The position numbers and the translations under genes are program-made. Below, in pieces: positions 44,586-53,879 of a stretch of 64,000 nucleotides of DNA. Position 1 is the first letter of the stretch. Every line of letters starts with the position of its first letter. A model generated the notes under the pieces. That model ran no database searches. It was given only the letters and a program-made list of their open reading frames with translations, and had not been told where the DNA came from. Source of the DNA: an uncultured bacterium (GTDB lineage Bacteria > Bacillota > Clostridia > Oscillospirales > Oscillospiraceae); assembly GCA_949840775.1 (NCBI GenBank), contig CATKXO010000005.1:1-64000 (forward strand), written 5' to 3'.

Positions 44586-45969
44586 AATTCCCCTCTTCCT
44601 CTTTTAAATTGGCGGAGCCTGTGGTATGCTTAGGTGTACTGCGGGCTTCGTCCATGTCCGGGCCAGTGATCCGCCTTTTGATATACGCAAGGGCAGCGGC
44701 GGCCACGATGCACTCCGACACCGGCAGGGCCAGCCACAGCCCGGTCAGGTCCAGCAGCAGGGGCAGCGCCAGAATTGCCGGACCGCTGATCAAAAAACTG
44801 CGCAGAAGGGCGACCAGCATGGACATTTTGCCGTGGAGGATAGATTCCAGGAAATAGGTAGCCAGAACCGTCACCCCCAGCGGGGGGAAGAGCAGAAAGT
44901 AGGGTCGGAACACACTTGGCACGATGGCCAGCGTCTCCGGGGCGGCGTCCATAAACATCCGGACAAAGGGGACGGGGAACAGCTCCCCCAGGCAGGTAAA
45001 GGCCGCCCCCAGCGCCAGGGAGGTCGTCAGCCCCAGCCTCCAAAAGGTCCGGACCCGGTCCCACTCCTTCGCCCCGCAGTTGGCCGAGACCAGGGGCTGG
45101 ACGGCCTGGCCCACCCCGCCGAATACCGCCTGAAACAGGGGGCTGACGGCGGCAATCACCCCGTAGACGGCCAGCTCCGTGGGTCCGCCGCAGCGCATGA
45201 TCTGGTTGTTCATCAGAACGGCGATGAATACGGAGCCCAGGTCCAGAATCCCGGAGCCGATGCCGGCGGTCCCCAGCTTTCGGATACCCTTCCCGAAGTG
45301 GCGGGGCCGCACCAGCCGCAGACCGCACCGTTTTCGGAAGAAGTGTCCGCACATGATGGCGGTCTGCACCACCGAGCCAATCACCGTGGCGACGGCGGCC
45401 CCCTCCATGCCCAGCCCCAGGGCAAAGACCAGCAGCCAGTCCCCCAGTATGTTGACGCATCCGCCCACAATCACGGCCCCCATCGCCAGGTGAGGCGCGC
45501 CGTCGTTGCGGAGGAAGGCCCCCAAAAACGTGGGCAGGATGAAGAAGGGCAGAAAGCGGATGACCCATTGGGCGTACTCCATCACCTTGGGCAGAATCAC
45601 CTCGTCCGCGCCAAAAAACCGGAAGACAGGGTCGTGGAACAGAAAAAGCCCCGCCCACAGCAGAGCCGTCACCCCTCCTGCCGCCATCAGCGACAGGGTG
45701 TAGCAGGCCCGGGCCTTCTCCTCCCTGCCCTCCCCTCGGGCGGCGGAGAACAGCACCGAGCCGCCGATGCCGCAGAGGATGCCGAAAAAGGTGAGAAAGC
45801 TGTAGAGGGGGGAGATGACCGCCATGGCGGCGGTGCCCAGCTCCCCCTCCGACTGGCCGACGGCGATGGTGTCCACAAAGCTGTAGACAGACAGGGCCAG
45901 GGCGCTTCCGATGGACGCAATGAGGTATTTCCGGTAGATTGCTTTAACGTCGGCAGTGATAAAATCCAT
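44545..45969 (-). CDS. MATE family efflux transporter
   Basis: A 474-residue, roughly 12-helix MATE exporter, a cation-coupled drug or metabolite antiporter. Two homologous halves are visible: the first with ALALSVYSFVDTIAVGQSEGELGTAAMAV (split over helix 1-2) and the second beginning near residue 240. The start at 45969 is set by AAGGAGGAG; the reading frame stays open upstream through a terminator hairpin, which I regard as leader. The C-terminal tail of about 40 polar residues overlaps the end of the convergent symporter gene and may be poorly conserved. Substrate unknown. Confidence 0.9.
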   Translation of the reverse strand: MDFITADVKAIYRKYLIASIGSALALSVYSFVDTIAVGQSEGELGTAAMAVISPLYSFLTFFGILCGIGGSVLFSAARGEGREEKARACYTLSLMAAGGVTALLWAGLFLFHDPVFRFFGADEVILPKVMEYAQWVIRFLPFFILPTFLGAFLRNDGAPHLAMGAVIVGGCVNILGDWLLVFALGLGMEGAAVATVIGSVVQTAIMCGHFFRKRCGLRLVRPRHFGKGIRKLGTAGIGSGILDLGSVFIAVLMNNQIMRCGGPTELAVYGVIAAVSPLFQAVFGGVGQAVQPLVSANCGAKEWDRVRTFWRLGLTTSLALGAAFTCLGELFPVPFVRMFMDAAPETLAIVPSVFRPYFLLFPPLGVTVLATYFLESILHGKMSMLVALLRSFLISGPAILALPLLLDLTGLWLALPVSECIVAAAALAYIKRRITGPDMDEARSTPKHTTGSANLKEEEGNFIEGRPGPGSCGR

Positions 45970-45994
45970 GTAATCTCCTCCTTGAAAAATGGGC

Positions 45995-46061
45995 AAAAAA
46001 ATGGCGTCGGGTACCATGACTTCTCCAGGAATGCCCCTGGAGCTGTCATCATACTCGACGC
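45995..46061 (-). terminator. Leader hairpin with T-run ahead of the MATE gene
   Basis: On the minus strand, a 58-base imperfect stem-loop: GCGTCG/CGACGC, GTA/TAC, ATGAC/GTCAT and CTCCAGG/CCTGGAG around a six-base loop. It is followed by CAT and seven T, ending 26 bases before the start codon. It looks like a terminator placed in the leader, so expression may depend on antitermination. Confidence 0.7.
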
Positions 46062-46096
46062 GTAATCCCGTCAGTGATTCACCGATGAACAAGATT

Positions 46097-46105
46097 AGTA
46101 TAACA
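46097..46105 (-). promoter_or_regulatory. Possible promoter of the MATE gene
   Basis: On the minus strand TGT-TATACT (extended -10, the hexamer at 46097-46102), about 35 bases before the leader hairpin. The -35 is weak. Confidence 0.5.
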
Positions 46106-46202
46106 TATCAGGCCAATCAATACCATTGACCACTTTCCCAAACTTCCCGGCGGCCCGCCTTGTGCACTTTGACCACACTTCTACCCAGAAAGGAACATCC
46201 CC

Positions 46203-47048
46203 ATGATCTTCGACATCCATACCCACACCTTTCCGGACAAAATCGCCGCTCCCACCATTGAAAAGCTCCAGTCCATGTGCCACACCGTAGCCTTCTCCGA
46301 CGGCACCGAGGCGGGACTGCGGGCATCGATGGAAAAGGCGGGCATCGGCGGCTGTCTGGTCCTTCCGGTGGCCACCAGCGCCCATCAGGTGGTCCATGTT
46401 AACGACGCCTCTGCCGGTCTGAACGACCGGGCCGGGGAGACCGGCCTGTGGTCCTTCGGCTGTATGCACCCCGACTTCCCGGACTGGAAATCCGAGCTGG
46501 CCCGGATCGCGGAGCTGGGCATGAGGGGGGTCAAGCTCCATCCCATCTACCAGGGCATCGACTTTGACGACCCCCGCTATCTGCGTATCCTGGACCGCTG
46601 CGGCGAACTGGGGCTGATCGTCCTCACCCACGCGGGGCGGGACATCGGCTTCCCCCTCCGGGACCACTGCACCCCGGAGATGACCCTGAACGCCCTGCGT
46701 CAGGTGGGGCCGGTGAAGCTCATTCTGGCCCACATGGGGGGCTGGCGGGAGTGGGACCGGGTGGAGGCCCTGCTGCCGGACACCGGGGTCTATCTGGACA
46801 CCGCCTTCGCCCTGGGCCGCATCTCCCCCCTGGGGGACGGCTACTATGGCCCCTCCGACCTGCCCCTGATGGAGGTGGAGCAGTTTGTCCGTATGGTGCG
46901 CAAGTTCCCCGGCCGGGTCCTCTTCGGCACCGACTCCCCCTGGCGGGACCAGAAGGAGGGTGTCGCCCTCATCGAGGAGCTGCCCCTCACCCGGGATGAG
47001 AAGGACGGCATCCTGGGCGGGTACGCCCGGAAGCTGCTGGGGATTTGA
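46203..47048 (+). CDS. Amidohydrolase-2 family metal hydrolase
   Basis: A 281-residue TIM-barrel hydrolase of the amidohydrolase-2 group. The metal motif HTH opens the protein (FDIHTHTFPD). GVKLHPIYQG holds the lysine and histidine of strand 4, VLTHAGRD and LAHMGG supply further ligands, and FGTDSPW carries the catalytic Asp. Substrate unknown (decarboxylase or hydrolase). A second family member lies at 57543-58364. AAAGGAAC precedes the ATG. Confidence 0.85.
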   Translation: MIFDIHTHTFPDKIAAPTIEKLQSMCHTVAFSDGTEAGLRASMEKAGIGGCLVLPVATSAHQVVHVNDASAGLNDRAGETGLWSFGCMHPDFPDWKSELARIAELGMRGVKLHPIYQGIDFDDPRYLRILDRCGELGLIVLTHAGRDIGFPLRDHCTPEMTLNALRQVGPVKLILAHMGGWREWDRVEALLPDTGVYLDTAFALGRISPLGDGYYGPSDLPLMEVEQFVRMVRKFPGRVLFGTDSPWRDQKEGVALIEELPLTRDEKDGILGGYARKLLGI

Positions 47049-47089
47049 ACGCAGCTAAACAGGAGACAGCCTCCGCACCGCTCTTCCAA

Positions 47090-47163
47090 GTGGGGCCCGC
47101 CGCCCTCGGCGGGCCATAAAAAAGCTCCAGCAAAATGACCCGCCCATGGGGGTGGGTCCCACA
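47090..47163. repeat. Double-hairpin intergenic element (TGTGGG-like)
   Basis: GTGGGGCCCGCC at the left and GGGTCCCACA at the right; hairpins GCCCGCCG-CCCT-CGGCGGGC and ACCCGCCC-ATGG-GGGTGGGT. Between the amidohydrolase and YbaK-like genes. Confidence 0.8.
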
Positions 47164-47186
47164 TAAGTATAGAAAGGGAAACCGCC

Positions 47187-47747
47187 ATGTACATCGACCC
47201 GAACCGCTACACCGCACGCCCCACCGACAACCGCATCCCCCAGGAGCTGGCCATCTACGACCGGCTGGAGGAGCTGAATATCCCCTACGTCCGGGTGGAC
47301 CACGACCACGCCGACACCATTGAAATCTGCCACGAGGTGGAGCAGATTTTGGGCTCCAAAATCTGCAAGAACCTCTTTCTGTGCAACAAGCAGCAGACCG
47401 GCTTCTATCTGCTGATGATGCCGGGGGACAAGCCCTTCAAGACCAAGTTCCTCTCCGCCCAGCTGGGCTGTACCCGGCTGTCCTTCGCCGGTGAGGACCC
47501 TATGCGGGATTACCTCCAGACCGTCCCCGGCTCTGTCTCCGCCCTGGAGCTGCTGTTCGACACGGACCGCCATGTCAAGCTGGTCATCGACCGGGACCTG
47601 CTGGCCGACGAGCTCATCAGCGGCCACCCCGGTATCTCCACCTCCACCCTCCAGCTGAAACGGGAGGACCTTCTCAAATTTGCGGAGTCCACCGGCCACC
47701 CGCCCGTCTACGTGGACCTGCCCGACCCCCGTAAAGAGGAGGTCTAG
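47187..47747 (+). CDS. YbaK/prolyl-tRNA editing domain protein
   Basis: A 186-residue free-standing editing domain that hydrolyses mischarged aminoacyl-tRNA (Ala- or Cys-tRNA-Pro in known ProX/YbaK proteins). The conserved core includes KNLFLCNKQQTGFYLLMM with its lysine, FKTKFLSAQLG, and GSVSALELLFD, the glycine-containing GxxxP-like loop. It starts MYIDPNRYTA after GAAAGG. The precise tRNA specificity cannot be inferred. It is five bases ahead of the lipoprotein dipeptidase, suggesting co-transcription. Confidence 0.88.
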   Translation: MYIDPNRYTARPTDNRIPQELAIYDRLEELNIPYVRVDHDHADTIEICHEVEQILGSKICKNLFLCNKQQTGFYLLMMPGDKPFKTKFLSAQLGCTRLSFAGEDPMRDYLQTVPGSVSALELLFDTDRHVKLVIDRDLLADELISGHPGISTSTLQLKREDLLKFAESTGHPPVYVDLPDPRKEEV

Positions 47748-47752
47748 CCGCC

Positions 47753-48595
47753 ATGCGGACCTGCAAGCTCGCCGCGCTGTTTTTCTGGCTCATTTTGCTT
47801 GCTTCCTGCGCGGCTGGAAACAGCAGCGCGGCAGACCCGGCCCAGGAACAGGAAGCCTGGTCCAGCGGTTACGAAAGCGGCTATCAAGCCGGGTATCAGG
47901 AGGGACTGGCCGCCCATCCCCTCCCCCAAGAGCCCGGCTCCCCGGAGGAGGACCCCGTCCCCCCAGCGCCCGAGCCGGATTCCTCCGCCTTCGTCATGAT
48001 CTCCGACGCCGTTCCCGACGCCATTTTGGAGGTTCGCTACTACTCCACCTACAACTTTGTGGGTGACCGCATCAATGGCTACGAGGCGCCTGTGGCCCTC
48101 CTCACCCGGGAGGCGGCCGGGGCCCTGAGGGAGGTCAGCGACGAGCTGGCCAAACAGGGCTACCGGCTGAAAATCTACGACGCCTACCGCCCCCAGTCCG
48201 CAGTGGACCACTTTCAGCGGTGGGCCGCCGATTGGGAGGATGTTCGCATGAAGGAGTATTTCTACCCCGATCTGGACAAGTCCCTCCTGTTCTCCCAGGG
48301 CTATATCTCCGCCAAATCCGGACACAGCCGGGGCTCCACCGTAGACCTGACCCTCTTCGACATGGCCGCCGGGAAGGAGCTGGACATGGGCGGGACCTTC
48401 GACTACTTCGGCAACCGCTCCCACCCCAACTATGCCGGGCTGACAGAGGAACAGGCCGCAAACCGGGCCCTCCTCCGGGACGCCATGCTCTCCCACGGCT
48501 TCAAAGGGATCAACACCGAGTGGTGGCACTTCACTCTGAAGGATGAGCCCTATCCCAACACCTATTTTGATTTTCCCGTGGCGGTTTTGCCATAA
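47753..48595 (+). CDS. VanX/DdpX-like D-Ala-D-Ala dipeptidase, lipoprotein
   Basis: A 280-residue peptidase family M15D protein. The N-terminus is a lipoprotein signal (LILLASC, lipobox Cys about residue 19). A linker follows with SGYESGYQAGYQEG repeats and proline/acid-rich sequence. The zinc dipeptidase domain has YDAYRPQSAV, SGHSRGSTVDLTL (HxxxxxxD) and GINTEWWHFTL. VanX enzymes cleave D-Ala-D-Ala; surface anchoring suggests cell-wall recycling or nutrient use rather than cytoplasmic vancomycin resistance, which needs partner genes not seen here. Confidence 0.88.
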   Translation: MRTCKLAALFFWLILLASCAAGNSSAADPAQEQEAWSSGYESGYQAGYQEGLAAHPLPQEPGSPEEDPVPPAPEPDSSAFVMISDAVPDAILEVRYYSTYNFVGDRINGYEAPVALLTREAAGALREVSDELAKQGYRLKIYDAYRPQSAVDHFQRWAADWEDVRMKEYFYPDLDKSLLFSQGYISAKSGHSRGSTVDLTLFDMAAGKELDMGGTFDYFGNRSHPNYAGLTEEQAANRALLRDAMLSHGFKGINTEWWHFTLKDEPYPNTYFDFPVAVLP

Positions 48596-48633
48596 AAAAG
48601 CACCAGCTTTCAATATAAAAGCCGGTGCTTTTT
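48595..48633. terminator. Bidirectional intrinsic terminator
   Basis: AAAAAGCACCAGCTTT paired with AAAGCCGGTGCTTTTT (one mismatch on the plus side, a G-U pair on the minus side). It separates convergent genes. Confidence 0.85.
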
Positions 48634-48634
48634 G

Positions 48635-49330
48635 TCACGCCTTGCGCAGGATGCCCATGGGAGTGCACTCCTCCCCCTGGCCCAGGGGGTTGTCTCCCAG
48701 CGCCTTGGCCAGCCAGTCCATGGTGGGCTGTTTTTCGGAGAAGCCCAGGATGTTGGCCCCCAGGTCGTTGATATCCACAATGGCAACAGGATATCCAAGC
48801 GCCTGTGCCAGGCGCTTGGCCGTCCCCATGGGGTCGGCGGGGGTGAGGACCACGTAGTGGTCGTAGGGCGGGATGGTGCCCTCGGTGGGGCCGTCGATGC
48901 CCCTGGCCTTGGGCCCGGCCACGTTGTAGAACCAACCCCTCTTCCCCAGCAGCTTGCCGATGACAGAGCAGAAGGCGGCGAATAAAATCCGCAGGGTGCC
49001 GCACTCCTGGAGGGCCATTTCCATGGTCTCCGGGATGCCCAGGCCGATGCCGGCGGGGGTCTTGGTGACGTAGCGGCTCAGGGTGACGGCCAGCTTCCGG
49101 GGACGGATGTCCTCCATGGGGATGGCCCGGCTCTGGGTACAGGCCACCGCCTTCTCGGAGATGAACAGGATATCCCCCGTCTGCATCTTGTCCTTGGGGT
49201 ACTTGTTCACCACATCCACCATGTCGTCGTCCTTGGTAATCAGGTGGGTTTTGACGGGGATGCGCAGATAATCGACGCCGTCCACGGTGCGGACCAGATT
49301 TTTTCCGGGATTGGCGCTGTAATTTTCCAT
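48635..49330 (-). CDS. Coenzyme F420-0:L-glutamate ligase family protein
   Basis: A 231-residue protein of the CofE/FbiB-N family, which in methanogens and actinobacteria adds glutamates to F420-0. Family features are VKTHLITKDDDMVD at the N-terminus, GDILFISEKAVACTQ, a central glycine-rich stretch PAGIGLGIPETM and AIVDINDLGANILG near the end. Firmicutes of this kind are not known to make F420, and no other F420 gene is present, so the native substrate is probably different. A strong ribosome site (GAGAGGAG) lies rather far from the ATG. Confidence 0.8.
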   Translation of the reverse strand: MENYSANPGKNLVRTVDGVDYLRIPVKTHLITKDDDMVDVVNKYPKDKMQTGDILFISEKAVACTQSRAIPMEDIRPRKLAVTLSRYVTKTPAGIGLGIPETMEMALQECGTLRILFAAFCSVIGKLLGKRGWFYNVAGPKARGIDGPTEGTIPPYDHYVVLTPADPMGTAKRLAQALGYPVAIVDINDLGANILGFSEKQPTMDWLAKALGDNPLGQGEECTPMGILRKA

Positions 49331-49364
49331 GGGACAGGGCTCCTCTCATTGGTACACATTAAAA

Positions 49365-49414
49365 TGTAGGGGCGCGCAGTGCGCGCCCGCGGGCGGACAC
49401 TGTCCGCCCCTACA
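49365..49414. repeat. Double-hairpin intergenic element (short)
   Basis: TGTAGGGGCGCGC at the left and GTCCGCCCCTACA at the right, with GGCGCGCA-GTGCGCGCC and GGGCGGAC-GTCCGCCC palindromes. Upstream of the F420-ligase-family gene. Confidence 0.85.
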
Positions 49415-49423
49415 CACAGGGAT

Positions 49424-49432
49424 ATTATACCA
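49424..49432 (-). promoter_or_regulatory. Extended -10 promoter of the F420-ligase-family gene
   Basis: On the minus strand TGG-TATAAT; the -35 is weak. The repeat element lies in the resulting leader. Confidence 0.6.
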
Positions 49433-49449
49433 CTGTTAACAGGCAGATT

Positions 49450-50750
<1,301 letters not shown>

Positions 50751-50754
<4 letters not shown>

Positions 50755-51086
50755 GCGCCGTGGGTGGGGATCATGGCCAGCAGCTCCAGGTCCTCGGTCC
50801 CGTCGTTGATGAGGCTGTGTTCGTGGCCCTTAGGGCAGTAGTGGCAGGAGCCGGGGGCCAGGGGCTCGTACTCCCCGTCGCACAGCACCTTGCCCGCGCC
50901 GGACAGAATATAAAACATTTCGCTGTCCGTCTCGTGGGTGTGCAGGCCGATGGTGCTGCCGGGGGTGAGGCGGCCGTACATGATCTTGGCGTCCTCGTTG
51001 ACGAACATCCGGGTAATCATCTCCCCCTCGCCGCCCCGCATATGGGGGATGACCTTCTCCTCAATCTGCTCAAAATTCAGTAACAT
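50751..51086 (-). CDS. Cupin-domain protein
   Basis: A 111-residue single cupin_2 barrel. The two cupin motifs are visible: GSTIGLHTHETDSEMFYILSG (G-H-H-E metal ligands) and PGSCHYCPKGHEHSLIN. Such small cupins bind a metal and may act as isomerases, dioxygenases or sensors; no specific function can be given. AGGAGG precedes the ATG. It is coupled to mtaB. Confidence 0.88.
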
Positions 51087-51116
51087 GTTGTTTTCCTCCT
51101 GGTTTATTGTTTTTTC

Positions 51117-51629
51117 TCAGCCAATTCCAAACTCTTTCGCGTATTGTACAACGCCCAAAATTTGGGGAGCGTTCTTTTCTAACTGACAGACCATAAAATT
51201 CTCACACGGCACATCAAAGGGGGCCTGTATTCCATACCGTTCCGCTGGCAGATAGCCCATTTGGGGGTAGTATGTCTCACTTCCCAGTACAACGGAATAG
51301 TGATACCCCAGCTCCCTCGCTCGTTTGTGCCCCTCTTGAATCAACGCCTTCCCAATCCCCTGCCGCTGACGGCCGGGGATAACAGACAGGGGGGCCAGCG
51401 CCAGCTGGGTGCTGCCGCCAATGTTCACTTTGGTAAACAGGATATGTCCCAGGATTTCTCCATCCTGCTCCGCCACTAAGGACAGTTGGGGGATAAAGCT
51501 GCCGCTGTTCCGCAGCGCGTTTACCAGGTCGTGCTCATTGCCGTCGGAGTGTTCGGTGCTGTCAAAGGCTGATTTGACCACGCTATATACGGCCTCGTAA
51601 TCTTTGGTTTCTTCCTGCCTGATAATCAT
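51117..51629 (-). CDS. GNAT-family N-acetyltransferase
   Basis: A 170-residue acetyltransferase with the acetyl-CoA loop VIPGRQRQGIGKALI and the preceding strand LALAPLSV; GSETYYPQMGYLPAERYGI is typical of the YhbS-like branch. The acceptor is unknown. GGAGGAGT precedes the ATG, and the gene starts two bases after the stop of the upstream gene. Confidence 0.88.
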   Translation of the reverse strand: MIIRQEETKDYEAVYSVVKSAFDSTEHSDGNEHDLVNALRNSGSFIPQLSLVAEQDGEILGHILFTKVNIGGSTQLALAPLSVIPGRQRQGIGKALIQEGHKRARELGYHYSVVLGSETYYPQMGYLPAERYGIQAPFDVPCENFMVCQLEKNAPQILGVVQYAKEFGIG

Positions 51630-51631
51630 GA

Positions 51632-52129
51632 TTACTCCTCCAAAGCCTCCTGATCCAGCGACTGTAAAATGCTCTCAGTAAAATAGGCGATGTCCCCATT
51701 CTCCGACTCGGCCAGCGCGGCAAATATAGGCCGATCCGCTTTCAGCTTGTTCCGGAGCTGCCGGGGCCAGAGAGTGTCGGAGCTGAACCGCTCGGTGCAG
51801 ACGGCAAAGCCCAGGAGAATATCCAACAGCTCCACCTTCAAATCGTCGTCCAGCTCCTTCAACCCGATCATCAGAAAGTCGTAGGCGGGCAGGGCGGCGG
51901 AGGACACATAGGCGTGCTGATGGCACAGACCGCACCACAGGTCGTTGGCCGCCGCCATGGCCCGTTCCCGGTCCCCGGAGAACAGGGCCCACAGGGAGCT
52001 GGGCACGCTGGGGGTCTTCCCCGTCTGGAAGTGGGGGATGTCCTGGGCGGCATTGCCGTAGGCGGTCTCGTACCGGGACCAGTCGATCTCGTCAATCATC
52101 TTGTAGAGCACAGCAGTTTCCAATGTCAC
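51632..52129 (-). CDS. Protein of unknown function, all-helical
   Basis: A 165-residue, acidic, predicted all-alpha protein with HEAT-like character (DFLMIGLKELDDDLKVELLDILLGFAV). It contains a CHQHAY segment that could bind metal, but this is speculative. The start is taken as a GTG at 52129; a TTG two codons later is also possible. It is immediately upstream of the GNAT gene. No family recognised. Confidence 0.6.
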   Translation of the reverse strand: MTLETAVLYKMIDEIDWSRYETAYGNAAQDIPHFQTGKTPSVPSSLWALFSGDRERAMAAANDLWCGLCHQHAYVSSAALPAYDFLMIGLKELDDDLKVELLDILLGFAVCTERFSSDTLWPRQLRNKLKADRPIFAALAESENGDIAYFTESILQSLDQEALEE

Positions 52130-52149
52130 CCTCGCTTTCTGTCTGACGG

Positions 52150-52225
52150 GTGTAGGGGCGGGTATTACCCGCCCGTTCTAACAAATACGCCCTTGCCTTT
52201 GCGGGCGGATCATATCCGCTCCTAC
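52150..52225. repeat. Double-hairpin intergenic element (TGTAGGGG type)
   Basis: TGTAGGGGCGGG at the left and GCGGATATGATCCGC-like arms ending GCTCCTAC at the right. Its right end supplies the TAG stop codon of the AAA ATPase gene, so the element abuts or slightly invades that gene. Confidence 0.8.
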
Positions 52226-53652
52226 GCCTCTAAATCCTCCGGTTTCAGCTCCATGAGCTGCTCCTTGGTGGGCTCCTCCAGCTGAGACACCCGATCGGCC
52301 TGACGGGCCACCGCCTGCTCAAAGAGGTTGCGCACATCCCGGGCGTTGCCGAAGTTCTCATCCCGGCTGTCGTACAGCTCCTGCAAGTCCTTCTCCATGA
52401 ACTGCTCCCCCTCCTCCGAGAGGGTATAGCCGTTTTTCTTGCACATGGACCGGAAAATTTCCATCAGCTGCTTGCCGTCGTAGTCCTCAAAAAAGAAATA
52501 CTTGTTGAACCGGGACTCCAGGCCGGGATTGGCGTGGATAAACTGCTCCATCCGGTCGGTGTAGCCCGCCACGATGACAATCAGGTCCTTCCGGTGGTCC
52601 TCCATGTTCTTCAAAATGACCTCAATGGCCTCGTGGCCGAAGTCGTTGGCGTTGTCGGCGTTGACCAGGGCGTAGGCTTCGTCGATAAACAGCACCCCGC
52701 CGATGGCCTTCTGGACGGCCTCCTGGGTCTTCAGGGCGGTCTGGCCCACAAAGCCGGCCACCAGCCCGGACCGGTCCACCTCCACCAGCTGGCCCTTGGA
52801 CAGCACCCCCACGGCGTGGTAAATTTTTGCCAGCAGCCGGGCCACGGTGGTCTTGCCGGTGCCGGGATTGCCCATAAACACCAGGTGGAGGGACATGGGG
52901 GGGACGGGCAGCCCGGCCTCCTCCCGCAGCTTCCGCACCTTGACCAGGTTGATGAGGCTCTTCACGTCCTTCTTCACCCGCTCCAGGCCGCAGAGGGCGT
53001 CCAGTTCAGCCAGCAGCTCCTCCAGGGTGGGCTCAGGCTCATTCTGGGGCTCCTCCTTCGTCTGCCCGGCGGGGACGGCTTCCGCCTTCGCCGCCGGGGC
53101 GTCGGGCTGTTCCGGCCTGGGGGTGGTAAACTGGTCCGCCCGGAGGTTGGGCCGGTCGGAGCGCAGGCCGTCCTTGTCGCACAGTCCCAGCAGAACGTCG
53201 CTGCACGCGTTGACAAAGCCCGCCTCACTCTCGCTGACCACCCCGTCCACTGCGGCGAACAGAAGGAGCAGCAGGGTAAGCTGGTCGGCAAACCGCCGGG
53301 CCAGGGTGGTGCCCCGCATCCGGTCACACCGCCGCAGGTCCTGGAAGAAGGCAGGGGGCTGGAACAGGTCGAAGTTGGCCACCCCGGAGGCCACCTCCCA
53401 ATACAGGGCGGAGGGCACCGGGTTTCCGGGGGTCCAGATGGCGTTGTAGAACTCCACGTGCCGGGGAGTGATGGAGCTGTTGTTGTCCGCCTGCCACACC
53501 CCCAGGGCGTATTGGCGGAGGTAGCCGTCTATCTGACGGCTGAAAGCCAGCCGCAGGGCGGGGTCCGGAATCAGCTTGCGGAAGGCGGCGGCCACCTCGG
53601 TATACTGCTTGTGGACCTCGCTGGCGGTCATAACGGTACTCACGGCGGGCAC
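52222..53652 (-). CDS. AAA ATPase, CbbX/SpoVK family
   Basis: A 476-residue protein. An N-terminal helical domain of about 210 residues is not recognised. A linker rich in Pro/Glu/Ala (about 180-205) precedes a CbbX/SpoVK-type AAA+ domain: LCGLERVKKDVKSLINLVK, Walker A GNPGTGKT at about 261-268, VGQTALKTQEAV pore region, Walker B GGVLFIDEAYAL and VAGYTDRMEQFI. SpoVK acts in spore maturation in Bacillus; CbbX-type proteins remodel enzyme complexes. Here the long N-terminal domain probably recruits its own substrate. The GTG start at 53652 is uncertain; GTG at 53643 is possible. Confidence 0.85.
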   Translation of the reverse strand: MPAVSTVMTASEVHKQYTEVAAAFRKLIPDPALRLAFSRQIDGYLRQYALGVWQADNNSSITPRHVEFYNAIWTPGNPVPSALYWEVASGVANFDLFQPPAFFQDLRRCDRMRGTTLARRFADQLTLLLLLFAAVDGVVSESEAGFVNACSDVLLGLCDKDGLRSDRPNLRADQFTTPRPEQPDAPAAKAEAVPAGQTKEEPQNEPEPTLEELLAELDALCGLERVKKDVKSLINLVKVRKLREEAGLPVPPMSLHLVFMGNPGTGKTTVARLLAKIYHAVGVLSKGQLVEVDRSGLVAGFVGQTALKTQEAVQKAIGGVLFIDEAYALVNADNANDFGHEAIEVILKNMEDHRKDLIVIVAGYTDRMEQFIHANPGLESRFNKYFFFEDYDGKQLMEIFRSMCKKNGYTLSEEGEQFMEKDLQELYDSRDENFGNARDVRNLFEQAVARQADRVSQLEEPTKEQLMELKPEDLEA

Positions 53653-53679
53653 ATCTCCCCTGCAAAAAATGGTGCTTCT

Positions 53680-53708
53680 ATTATAGTAAAAAGGGCGCGG
53701 AAGGTCAA
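53680..53708 (-). promoter_or_regulatory. Promoter of the AAA ATPase gene
   Basis: On the minus strand, TTGACC (53703-53708), 17 bases, TATAAT (53680-53685). Confidence 0.88.
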
Positions 53709-53805
53709 GTAGGGGACAGATTTTGCTCCCCCCACAAGATATAGTGACCCCCTCGAAGCGATTGACATAAAATCGTGAATTTTTTGTTATTTCGACCGGA
53801 ACTTG

Positions 53806-53834
53806 TTGACGGGAGTGAAAAATCCTTGTAAAAT
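53806..53834 (+). promoter_or_regulatory. Promoter of the zinc-ribbon/SH3 protein gene
   Basis: TTGACG (53806-53811), 17 bases, TAAAAT (53829-53834), 45 bases before the start codon. Confidence 0.8.
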
Positions 53835-53879
53835 AGAAAGCATCTCACAACAGTTTTACGGAACTTGGAGGAAACGACC

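Noticed and set aside
45970..46092. 41-residue N-terminal extension of the MATE protein
   Set aside because: It would begin at a TTG without a ribosome site and run through a terminator hairpin; the internal ATG has a perfect AAGGAGGAG.
47753..48595. Vancomycin resistance (VanX)
   Set aside because: The protein is an exported lipoprotein and no vanH, vanA or vanRS genes are nearby; a wall-recycling or nutritional dipeptidase is more likely.
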